Assembly: GCF_022369515.1 (NCBI RefSeq) | Contig: NZ_CP059724.1 | Location: forward strand, 5,518,001 to 5,582,000 | Direction of reading: 5' to 3' | Source of the DNA: Paenibacillus sp. 19GGS1-52 | GTDB taxonomy: Bacteria > Bacillota > Bacilli > Paenibacillales > Paenibacillaceae | DNA: 64,000 bases | In this document: piece by piece, positions 7,308 to 14,571 of the stretch | Layout of the letters: the number at the start of each line of letters is the position of its first letter | How positions within the stretch are numbered: the first letter of the stretch is position 1 | Made by a program: the position numbers and the translations under genes | The notes under the pieces: generated by a model | Databases searched by the model: none | The model's input: only the letters and a program-made list of their open reading frames with translations | Told to the model about the DNA's origin: nothing

Positions 7308-9296
7308 ATGATTATTCAATGTCAAAATGTGCAAAAATACCATGGTGCTCAGCTCGTGCTGAACGATATTACCTTCGATATTCGCCAAGGCGAAAAAATC
7401 GGTCTCATCGGCCGCAACGGCTGCGGCAAAACTACGCTCTTCCATTTGCTGAATGGTGAGGAGCGGCCTGATCAAGGGCAAATCTCGCTTCGCCGAGGTA
7501 GTGTAATCGGACTGCTGTCGCAGATCCAGGAGGTTAGTGGACAAGAAACTGTATATAGCATCTTACAGCGAAGCTTCGCTGAACCCCTGCAATGGCAGAG
7601 CCGTCTGCGGGAGCTGGAGCAAGAAATGTCCGCTTCGAATGTGGAAAATGACCAACAAAGCTGGAACAAGCTACTGCAGGAATACGGCAGCCTACAGGAT
7701 AAATTCGAAACTGCCGGCGGTTATGAGATTGAATCCTCCATCCAGCGTATATCTGCAGGTCTCGGGATTGGAACCGGGTATTACGACCGCAGCTTCGCCT
7801 CCCTCTCCGGTGGTGAGAAGACGAAGGTAGGGCTTGCAGAGCTGCTGCTGCGCAAGCCTGATGTCCTGCTATTGGATGAGCCAACCAATCATCTTGATAT
7901 GAACGCTATCGAATGGCTGGAGCAATTTCTACAGAGCTATGAGGGTACCGTGCTGGCCATATCTCATGACCGCTACTTTCTGGATGCAGTAGTCAAAAAA
8001 ATCATCGAGATTGAAGACGGAGAGGCTGTTACTTTTCATACGAATTACAGCGGTTATCAAGTCGAGAAGGAAACCCGATTGCTGCTACAGTTCGCTGACT
8101 ATCAAGAGCAGCAGAAGAAAATCAAGCAAATGCAGGAGAGCATCAAACGACTGATTGAATGGGGAAACCGTTCCAATCCGCCTAACCCTTCCTTCCATCG
8201 CCGAGCCGCGTCAATGCAGAAGGCACTGGATCGGATGGTCAAGGTCAAGCGCCCTATTCTGGAGCGCAAATCCATGGATTTGCAGCTGGAGCAGAAAGAC
8301 CGTTCTGGAAATCAGGCCGTTATATTAGATCGAATTTCTAAATCTTATGGAGATCGTTGCTTGTTTCAGGGAGCCAGTGAAGTACTGCGATACGGGGAGA
8401 CTACTGCGCTCATTGGCGGCAACGGTGCTGGCAAGAGTACGCTGCTGCGCATTATTCTTGGTCAGGAAACTCCGGACAAGGGGACCTGCACACTCGGTTC
8501 ACGAGCAGTCATTGGTTATCTCGCCCAAGAGGCTGTTCCGGACGATAGCGGACAATCCGTATTGCGCTATTTCCGTGAGGAGGCAGGACTGGAGGAGGGG
8601 GAGGCTCGGGGGCAGCTAGCTAGGTTTCTCTTCTATGGCAGTGATGTATTCAAAGATATTACTAATCTCTCCGGTGGAGAATGGACCCGGCTGCGTTTCG
8701 CAATATTAATGCACCGCCGCCCAAATCTGTTGATCCTTGATGAGCCGACTAACCATCTGGATATTGATTCTCGAGAGGCACTTGAGGAAGCACTGGAGGA
8801 TTTCCCCGGCACCGTACTGGCCGTGTCGCATGACCGTTATTTCATTAATCGCCTCTTCCATAAGCTCTGGTCTATTGATGAAGGCAAATTCACCGCATTC
8901 TCAGGGAATTATGAGTATTACAAGGAAAAGCAAGCAGAGAAAACTGAAGCTTCCCAATATCTAAAAGAAGCGAGCTATAGCAAACCTGCTTCTCAGTCAG
9001 CGAGTCTGCTTGTAGCTCAGGCTGACAACTCTGCTCGTATGGAGCGAGCACAGAGAAGTAGTTCTGCACGAGCCTCTTCCCTTGCATCCCGTAAGTCACG
9101 CTCTCAGACCTCCTGGGAGCAGGATATCGCAGAATCCGAGCAGCTTCTGGGCATGATCGATACCGACATGCTTAATCCCCTGATTAGCAGCGACGCTGAA
9201 GGGCTGACCCGACTCCAGCAGCAGCGGGATGCCGCGCAGGCAAAGCTTGATAAGCTTTATACAAGCTGGTTAAACGCAAGCGATACTGTGGAATAA
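7308..9296 (+). CDS. ABC-F family ATPase (ribosome-associated / antibiotic-resistance type)
   Basis: 662 residues with two ABC domains and no membrane segments. Domain 1: Walker A GRNGCGKTT (35-43), LSGGE (166-170), Walker B LLLDEPTNHLD (about 187). Domain 2: Walker A GGNGAGKST (about 371), LSGGEWTRL, LLILDEPTNHLD. The linker between them (about 245-320, rich in K/R/Q/E) is the arm that reaches the peptidyl-transferase region in ABC-F proteins. A Ser-rich stretch and a coiled-coil tail end the protein. Such proteins act on ribosomes, either as translation factors or displacing antibiotics; Paenibacillus TaeA is a known pleuromutilin-resistance example, but orthology is not checked. AAAGGAG precedes the ATG. 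The leader ORF plus terminator upstream favours inducible resistance. Confidence 0.85.
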   Translation: MIIQCQNVQKYHGAQLVLNDITFDIRQGEKIGLIGRNGCGKTTLFHLLNGEERPDQGQISLRRGSVIGLLSQIQEVSGQETVYSILQRSFAEPLQWQSRLRELEQEMSASNVENDQQSWNKLLQEYGSLQDKFETAGGYEIESSIQRISAGLGIGTGYYDRSFASLSGGEKTKVGLAELLLRKPDVLLLDEPTNHLDMNAIEWLEQFLQSYEGTVLAISHDRYFLDAVVKKIIEIEDGEAVTFHTNYSGYQVEKETRLLLQFADYQEQQKKIKQMQESIKRLIEWGNRSNPPNPSFHRRAASMQKALDRMVKVKRPILERKSMDLQLEQKDRSGNQAVILDRISKSYGDRCLFQGASEVLRYGETTALIGGNGAGKSTLLRIILGQETPDKGTCTLGSRAVIGYLAQEAVPDDSGQSVLRYFREEAGLEEGEARGQLARFLFYGSDVFKDITNLSGGEWTRLRFAILMHRRPNLLILDEPTNHLDIDSREALEEALEDFPGTVLAVSHDRYFINRLFHKLWSIDEGKFTAFSGNYEYYKEKQAEKTEASQYLKEASYSKPASQSASLLVAQADNSARMERAQRSSSARASSLASRKSRSQTSWEQDIAESEQLLGMIDTDMLNPLISSDAEGLTRLQQQRDAAQAKLDKLYTSWLNASDTVE

Positions 9297-9311
9297 CGGT
9301 AAAATAACGCA

Positions 9312-9350
9312 AAAGCTGCTTCTTCTATACGAAGAGGCAGCTTTATTTTA
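9312..9350 (+). terminator. Rho-independent terminator after ABC-F gene
   Basis: AAAGCTGCTTCTTC / GAAGAGGCAGCTTT hairpin followed by an AT/T-rich tail, 15 nt after the ABC-F stop. Confidence 0.8.
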
Positions 9351-9386
9351 TAATTCTGTTCATAATTTATAGTAATGTTCGGTAGT

Positions 9387-9539
9387 TTAGCGCCAAATCC
9401 TCATAAACCAACCTATTAACGAGATCCATAAAGGAATGCTGATTAAGATGCCCCATACCAGCCCAGTGGCAATATTACCCTCTGCAGGACGCAACACACC
9501 TTCCTGTTGTAATGGAAGTCTCAACTCTTCTTGTTCCAT
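9387..9539 (-). CDS. Small single-pass membrane protein (unknown)
   Basis: 50 residues from an ATG at 9539 that is well placed behind TAGGAGGGG; an upstream start at 9602 lacks such a site. The N-terminal half is polar (MEQEELRLPLQQEGVLRPAEG) and residues about 24-45 form one hydrophobic helix (LVWGILISIPLWISLIGW) with a short basic tail. I do not recognise a family. It stands alone, convergent with the ABC-F gene. Confidence 0.6.
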   Translation of the reverse strand: MEQEELRLPLQQEGVLRPAEGNIATGLVWGILISIPLWISLIGWFMRIWR

Positions 9540-9742
9540 GCGATCCCCTCCTAAAATATGTATCGACAATTCAGAGGAAAAAATGTAGACCGCTTGACCC
9601 AAAAATCAAAGAAATTAATAATTTTTTTAGATATAAAGGCTCAGCGGTTATTAATGTAAGTGCTTTCGTCCAACTATTTAACCATAATCTCTCTCATTAG
9701 AAACAATTCTCTTAGAGCAGCCATATATTATATGTACTACCT

Positions 9743-10360
9743 CTAGTCCAATATAACCGATTTATCAGGGTTGTGTAAATATTGAAATAGGGTATGCAGC
9801 TGTTCCTCCGTATTCCGCTCCTCTGAAAGTTCAGGCAGTTCATCCTCTGCAAAAAACGAAACTCCGCTCGTCTCCAGACCTTCCGCAGCTGCTCCGCCAA
9901 CAATCCGGCACAGGATAAACAGCTTGTAAATATGATAGGGCTCAGGAGGATGATTATGGAATTTCTTGTCTAGCAAGGCGAGCAGGCGTATAGCTTCGGT
10001 CTGAAATCCAGATTCCTCGATAATTTCCTTGACCACTACCTCACTCGGGGAAAGCCCGATATCTGCCCAGCCACCAGGAAGCGCCCATTTTCCGTCCAAT
10101 TTCTCACGTACCAACAGAATCTTTTCGTCCTGAAAAACAACTCCCCGAACGTCTACCTTAGGTGTCGCATAGCCATCGTCACCTGCAAATACTAGTCTGA
10201 TTTTCTCTTTGCTCTGAAACGTGTAATTCGCCAGGATATCCACACTCAGCTCGCGCAAAGCCTGATAACGCTCTATATCATATACATCCTTGCCATAGGC
10301 AAGCCCTGTCTGCGCAATCGCCTGAATCTCTTTGGCCCAAGATAACCATTTCTGCTCCAT
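9743..10360 (-). CDS. Nudix hydrolase (YjhB-like)
   Basis: 205 residues. The N-terminal 65 residues (WLSWAKEIQAIAQTGLAYG, then DIERYQALRELSVDILA) match the Nudix-associated N-terminal domain found in B. subtilis YjhB. The Nudix box follows at about 98-120: GGWADIGLSPSEVVVKEIIEESGF, with Lys where the consensus has Arg. The catalytic glutamates EExG are kept, so pyrophosphohydrolase activity on an NDP-X compound is expected; substrate unknown. Located 30 nt downstream of the methyltransferase stop on the same strand. Confidence 0.85.
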   Translation of the reverse strand: MEQKWLSWAKEIQAIAQTGLAYGKDVYDIERYQALRELSVDILANYTFQSKEKIRLVFAGDDGYATPKVDVRGVVFQDEKILLVREKLDGKWALPGGWADIGLSPSEVVVKEIIEESGFQTEAIRLLALLDKKFHNHPPEPYHIYKLFILCRIVGGAAAEGLETSGVSFFAEDELPELSEERNTEEQLHTLFQYLHNPDKSVILD

Positions 10361-10390
10361 AACTGCACCTCTCGATTAATATCCTATAGT

Positions 10391-11344
10391 CTATTGGCAA
10401 AGCATTAAATGACGTGAGAATAAGCCTTTCTTGGCCACACAACGGTCAATAATCGTAAATCCTGCTTCTGTAATCATCTCGTCCATCGCTTCAATCGCCA
10501 CAATCACAATCCGATCCGTAATCCGACGGGCATTAACTAGAATAGACAGCTGTTCCTCTGGTGTAATTCGGGAGTATAAATTATAGGGCATATCCACAAT
10601 TGCTGCGTCATAATGCTCCGTAATGTCAGCAATATCACCAAGGGTTACCTCCGCGGTGAACCCAAAATGCTCGATATTCGTCCGTGCTCCAGCAGCAATC
10701 TGCGGATTAATATCACGGCCTACTATATCCATTTCCATCGAGAGTGCTTCTACCATCACCGTCCCAATTCCGCAGCAGGGATCAATAACCCGGATACCTG
10801 TGGGCTGCGGCACGGCAATATTGGCAGCAGCCCGCGCTACACGTGTACTGAGTGCTATAGAGTAGCTGCGCGGTTTTTTCATATGCCTGAACCAGGTCGC
10901 CTTATTCTTGTGATAGGTCCCAAAGTACCAACGGCCCCCCAGCGTTACAATACCATATACCAGTTGCGGGTGATTTACATCTGCCGCTCCTTCGATGTGC
11001 AGGCCAATTTCCCGCTCAATCACTCTGCGCTCATCATATTCTATTTTGTCTGCAGGAGACAGGTCATTCGTCTTTACGAAAATAGCTTTGAACGTCATAC
11101 CATTCACTTCCACCTGCTCCACTTGCGTATAGATCTCGGACAGGTTATCTCCTGCATACCACACGTCAATCCTTTCCTTGATAAAGGGACTGCGACTGAC
11201 ATCTATCTCAAGCTCACTTGCAAAAATAGAGGATGACACCTCCTGGCCGAACAGACAACGCAGCTCCATCTGACATAAAGAGACTTCATCCGCCGAACAG
11301 GCGTAGGTATATATAAATGCGGGTTTTATAACTTCATTAAGCAA
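10391..11344 (-). CDS. Trm11/UPF0020-type SAM-dependent methyltransferase
   Basis: 317 residues. The N-terminal half (about 1-165) has the layout of a nucleic-acid-recognition region; the C-terminal half has a class I methyltransferase fold with RVIDPCCGIGTVMVEAL (motif I, about 186-202) and DMPYNLYS (motif IV, about 251). The DPC-GxGT and D-x-P-Y signatures place it with TRM11/THUMP-type RNA or N-methyltransferases; usual motif IV is DPPY or NPPY and here Met replaces the middle residue. Target probably tRNA guanine, unproven. It precedes the Nudix gene on the same strand. Confidence 0.75.
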   Translation of the reverse strand: MLNEVIKPAFIYTYACSADEVSLCQMELRCLFGQEVSSSIFASELEIDVSRSPFIKERIDVWYAGDNLSEIYTQVEQVEVNGMTFKAIFVKTNDLSPADKIEYDERRVIEREIGLHIEGAADVNHPQLVYGIVTLGGRWYFGTYHKNKATWFRHMKKPRSYSIALSTRVARAAANIAVPQPTGIRVIDPCCGIGTVMVEALSMEMDIVGRDINPQIAAGARTNIEHFGFTAEVTLGDIADITEHYDAAIVDMPYNLYSRITPEEQLSILVNARRITDRIVIVAIEAMDEMITEAGFTIIDRCVAKKGLFSRHLMLCQ

Positions 11345-11390
11345 TTTGATCTCATCCTTATCCTTGTAAAATGTTCTATGCTGCTGCCCT

Positions 11391-11792
11391 TTATTCCGTT
11401 CCTACAGGTTCATGCTGACTATCGTAGACGGTACGTGCTTCAGCGATTGCTGCCCGATTCCCGTTAACCCACTCCACAAGCGCCTGTAGCGGATAAAGCA
11501 GCGATTCCCCGAGTGCTGTGAGACCATATTCGACGGTTAATGGCACTGTCGGCGTCGCTTTACGCCAGACCAACCCGTCCCGTTCTAAATGGCGAAGGGT
11601 CTGGGTCAGCATACGTTGTGAAATCCCACCCGAACGGCGTTGCAGTTCCTTAAAACGCAGACTCTGCACACCCAGATTCACAATAATAAGCACGCTCCAT
11701 TTATCCCCAACCCTATCCAGAATCTGGCGGGTGATTGTACAGTCCTCAAGAATCGACAGCTGCCCGTATGATTGATCTAATGTATTGTCCAA
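11391..11792 (-). CDS. HxlR family transcriptional regulator
   Basis: 133 residues with the HxlR pattern: Cys in EDCTITRQILDRVGDKWSVLIIVNL (residues about 16-40), a winged-helix core RFKELQRRSGGISQRMLTQTLRHLERDGLV and TVEYGLTALGESL. These dimeric regulators often sense electrophiles or aldehydes through the Cys and control a divergent oxidoreductase. The start is TTG at 11792 behind GGAGGT. An inverted repeat covers the ribosome-binding site. The divergent SDR gene, the likely target, is decayed. Confidence 0.85.
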   Translation of the reverse strand: MDNTLDQSYGQLSILEDCTITRQILDRVGDKWSVLIIVNLGVQSLRFKELQRRSGGISQRMLTQTLRHLERDGLVWRKATPTVPLTVEYGLTALGESLLYPLQALVEWVNGNRAAIAEARTVYDSQHEPVGTE

Positions 11793-11797
11793 ATGAG

Positions 11798-11813
11798 GTT
11801 ACCTCCAAGTAAC
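11798..11813. promoter_or_regulatory. Inverted repeat over the hxlR ribosome-binding site
   Basis: GTTAC-CTCCAA-GTAAC, a perfect 5-6-5 repeat, lies immediately upstream of the HxlR start and includes its GGAGGT. It is a candidate HxlR operator or translation-control hairpin facing the divergent SDR remnant. Confidence 0.4.
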
Positions 11814-11905
11814 TTAAGCATGTAATAGTGCCTTCTTGCTGCTTTAGTTCACTGTAGTCTATCATGGTTACTGATCGTAATCAACAACCTGAAGGGAACT
11901 GATAA

Positions 11906-12463
11906 ACAATAACAACTCAAGGTCTCAATATTGAAGCTGCAGCATTTCCAGCCGACTTGTACAATAAAGAGTAATTGGCTACTGCCTTCCATGCGATTAA
12001 AGAGAGATATGGGTTTATCGATGTGCTTGAATTCAGCCCGACCAGCGGGAACTGCCCGCCCACTCCTGCATCACAAGTCACTGAAGAGCATGCCCTGGAC
12101 GTTTTTCAAGGTCTGGTTATAGCAGCCATCAGAAGCGTCGAGCAAGTATTACCAGAGATGTTGGAACAGAATAGCGGAGCTATTTTATTCACAACCGGTC
12201 TTTCCTCCATTTATCCCATACCCATGATGGACAATATCGGTATCGCACTCAGCGGATTGAGAAACTATGCTCACAACCTGCACAGTGATCTGGCTCCAAA
12301 AGGCATTTATGTCGGCCATTTGGCCCTGGGAGTATTCATCAAACCAGGTACCTCGACAGATCCGGGGCTCATTGCTGATGTTTGGTATGACATGTACCTG
12401 AGCAAAAGTGTGCCGGAGGAAACCTTTCCACATGGTGTAACACCGGAAACCATCGTGTGGTAA
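11906..12463 (+). pseudogene. Decayed short-chain dehydrogenase/reductase
   Basis: Read in one frame, the DNA encodes the C-terminal two thirds of an SDR: NIEAAAFPADLYNKE, then a TAA at 11972-11974, then LATAFHAIKERYGFIDVLEFSPT and a tail ending VPEETFPHGVTPETIVW. The N-terminal Rossmann glycine motif is absent (a stop precedes at 11903-11905) and no start codon with a ribosome-binding site is present. Where the catalytic Y-x-x-x-K would be, the sequence reads GIALSGLRNYA, without the Lys. Three independent defects make this a pseudogene beside its probable HxlR regulator. Confidence 0.75.
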
Positions 12464-12568
12464 AGCTCCTTCGCTAATCATTTTGATCCATAGTAAGTTC
12501 TCCAGTATAATGGTGCGTATAGATTGCTAAATTGCTTTAGCAAAACTTCAAGGAGGTACATACTCACT

Positions 12569-13924
12569 ATGTCATATGAAACTTATTTTCAGGAGCAACG
12601 GGAAGCGCATCTAGAGGAACTGAAACAATGGCTCACTATTCCCAGCATTTCCGCTTTGTCCGCTCACAAGGATGATATCCAAGCAGCAGCACATTGGCTG
12701 TTGGATACGCTGAAGCGTGCCGGTCTGGAGAACATTGAACTTTACCCGACAGCGGGACATCCCGTTATATATGCCGATTATCTTCATGCTCCAGGAAAAC
12801 CGACCCTTCTAGTCTATGGCCACTATGATGTACAGCCAGTTGACCCACTGAACCTGTGGACAACTCCACCTTTCCAACCGGAAATACGTGATGGCAAGCT
12901 CTACGCGCGTGGAGCAACGGATGATAAAGGGCAGGTATTCCTGCATATCAAGGCTATCGAAGCGATTCTGAAGCAGGAAGGCACACTCCCGGTCAACATC
13001 AAGCTATGCATTGAAGGCGAGGAAGAGATTGGTAGTGTGAATCTGCCTCCATTCCTGGAAGCTCACAAGGAGCAACTAGCTGCAGATGCGGTACTTGTCT
13101 CGGACACTTCTCTGTTGGAGCGCGGCCGCCCTGCTATCTGTACCGGTCTGCGCGGACTATGTTCTCTTGAAGTTAGCATAAATACCGCTTTAACGGACCT
13201 TCACTCCGGCTCTTACGGCGGCGGAGTTCCGAATGCACTGCATGCGCTGGTTTCTTTGTTAGCTTCTCTGCATGACGACAAGGGCCGTGTAACGGTAGAA
13301 GGCTTCTATGAGGGTGTTCCAGAGCTTTCCCCACAACTGCGCGAAGAATTTGTGAAGCAAGGCATAAATGAAGAGAACATCCGTAAGAGTTTGGGACTTG
13401 TTGCTTTATACGGAGAAGAGGGTTATTCCTTCGTAGAACGCGTAGGCGCTCGTCCAACACTGGAACTTAATGGTGTATATGGCGGATTCCAAGGTGAAGG
13501 CAGCAAGACCGTTATTCCGAAGGAAGCACATGCCAAGATTACCTGCCGTTTGGTTGGAGATCAGGACCCACAGCATACTCTCGATGCCATTGAAGCTCAT
13601 CTGAAGGCTAATGTTCAAGCCGGAGTACAGCTGCATGTGAAACAATTGGAGAAAGCACGCGCCTTCAACATTGACCCGTCGAATCCTATTTTGCAGACTG
13701 CGGCTGACGCATACGGCAAAGTATACGGTACTCGTGCCCTCTTCACTAAAGACGGTGGCTCCATTCCAATTATGGAAAGCTTCTCCCGCGTTCTGGAAGC
13801 GCCGGTTGTTCTGATGGGCTTTGGCCTCGATGATGAGAACCTGCATGCTCCAGATGAACACTTCAACCTGGAGAATTTCGATAAGGGATTACTTACTGTT
13901 GTTGAGTTCTTGAAAACTGTGTAA
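12569..13924 (+). CDS. M20 family dipeptidase/metallopeptidase
   Basis: 451 residues. Two-metal M20 site: YGHYDVQP (His/Asp, about 86-93), RGATDDKGQ (bridging Asp), CIEGEEEIGS (catalytic Glu pair), VSDTS (Asp) and the C-terminal LHAPDEHF His. The dimerisation insert carries DLHSGSYGG. This is the cytosolic dipeptidase subfamily of M20 (dipeptide hydrolysis in the cytoplasm). I chose ATG 12569 (MSYETYFQEQ) because AGGAGG lies 12 nt upstream; earlier in-frame starts lack one. A terminator follows. Confidence 0.85.
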   Translation: MSYETYFQEQREAHLEELKQWLTIPSISALSAHKDDIQAAAHWLLDTLKRAGLENIELYPTAGHPVIYADYLHAPGKPTLLVYGHYDVQPVDPLNLWTTPPFQPEIRDGKLYARGATDDKGQVFLHIKAIEAILKQEGTLPVNIKLCIEGEEEIGSVNLPPFLEAHKEQLAADAVLVSDTSLLERGRPAICTGLRGLCSLEVSINTALTDLHSGSYGGGVPNALHALVSLLASLHDDKGRVTVEGFYEGVPELSPQLREEFVKQGINEENIRKSLGLVALYGEEGYSFVERVGARPTLELNGVYGGFQGEGSKTVIPKEAHAKITCRLVGDQDPQHTLDAIEAHLKANVQAGVQLHVKQLEKARAFNIDPSNPILQTAADAYGKVYGTRALFTKDGGSIPIMESFSRVLEAPVVLMGFGLDDENLHAPDEHFNLENFDKGLLTVVEFLKTV

Positions 13925-13993
13925 GCAACCGATCAACTGTTCATTTTCAGTCTGTATCAGGCTTCCGCTTTCGTAGAATTAGGTTGTACAATA

Positions 13994-14037
13994 AAAGCCA
14001 GGCATCCCAACATTTTGGGCAGCCTGGCTTATTTTTT
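13994..14037 (+). terminator. Rho-independent terminator after dipeptidase gene
   Basis: AAGCCAGGC...GCCTGGCTT hairpin followed by ATTTTTTG, about 70 nt after the stop codon. Confidence 0.8.
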
Positions 14038-14057
14038 GAAATAGGGGGGGACAGCAC

Positions 14058-14387
14058 TTGCTACAATTAAATAATAATGAAATTTTGCTAACCAAAAGGG
14101 AGGCAACCTATTATTTAAGCATGGGTTATCAGGTTTTCGGCGACTTGCATGTGACCAATCAACGCACTATTTTTGCACCTAAATTGCTTCGCAACAAACA
14201 AGGGGACTATATTGAATTTCTGAATGCTGAAATTAAGAATGTTGAGACATTCAACTCTTTTCGCTATGTGCCTGATGGATTAAAAATAACTTTACATTCT
14301 AATCAGGAGTATAAGTTTAAGCTGTTTGACAGAGAGCATATTCTAGAAAAATATAGAATTAATAATGTTGCTATAATCCAAAAATAA
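14058..14387 (+). CDS. GRAM-like domain protein
   Basis: 109 residues from a TTG start (14058) 8 nt behind a G-rich AGGGGGGG. The pattern MGYQVFGDLHVTNQRTIFAPKLL then IEFLNAEIKNVETFNSFRYVPDGLKITL resembles GRAM/PH-like modules (beta-strands with T-N-x-R-x-I/L-F). No signal or membrane segment. The gene is clearly AT-richer than its neighbours, so recent acquisition is possible. It lies between a terminator and the opposing tRNA gene and appears to be transcribed alone. Function unknown. Confidence 0.55.
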   Translation: MLQLNNNEILLTKREATYYLSMGYQVFGDLHVTNQRTIFAPKLLRNKQGDYIEFLNAEIKNVETFNSFRYVPDGLKITLHSNQEYKFKLFDREHILEKYRINNVAIIQK

Positions 14388-14392
14388 GCAAA

Positions 14393-14417
14393 GAAAAAAC
14401 CCTTGCATCACAAGGGT
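14393..14417 (-). terminator. Terminator of tRNA-Gly gene
   Basis: On the minus strand ACCCTTG-TGATG-CAAGGGT is followed by TTTTTT about 22 nt beyond the tRNA 3' end. Confidence 0.75.
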
Positions 14418-14438
14418 CTCAACACATTAGAAAGGATA

Positions 14439-14509
14439 AGCGGGTGATGGGAATCGAACCCACGCTATCAGCTTGGAAGGCTGAAGTTCTACCATTGAAC
14501 TACACCCGC
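14439..14509 (-). tRNA. tRNA-Gly (anticodon TCC)
   Basis: 71 nt folding as a cloverleaf: acceptor GCGGGTG/CACCCGC, D-arm with AGTTCAATGGTAGAA, anticodon stem-loop with CTTCCAA (anticodon TCC), T-arm with GGTTCGATTCC, discriminator T. The 3' CCA is not encoded. It is an isolated gene with its own terminator. Confidence 0.95.
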
Positions 14510-14571
14510 AACTCAAGTGAACACAAAAAATATTGTAGCACCACTCGATATAAAAAGCAACTTTCTTACGT

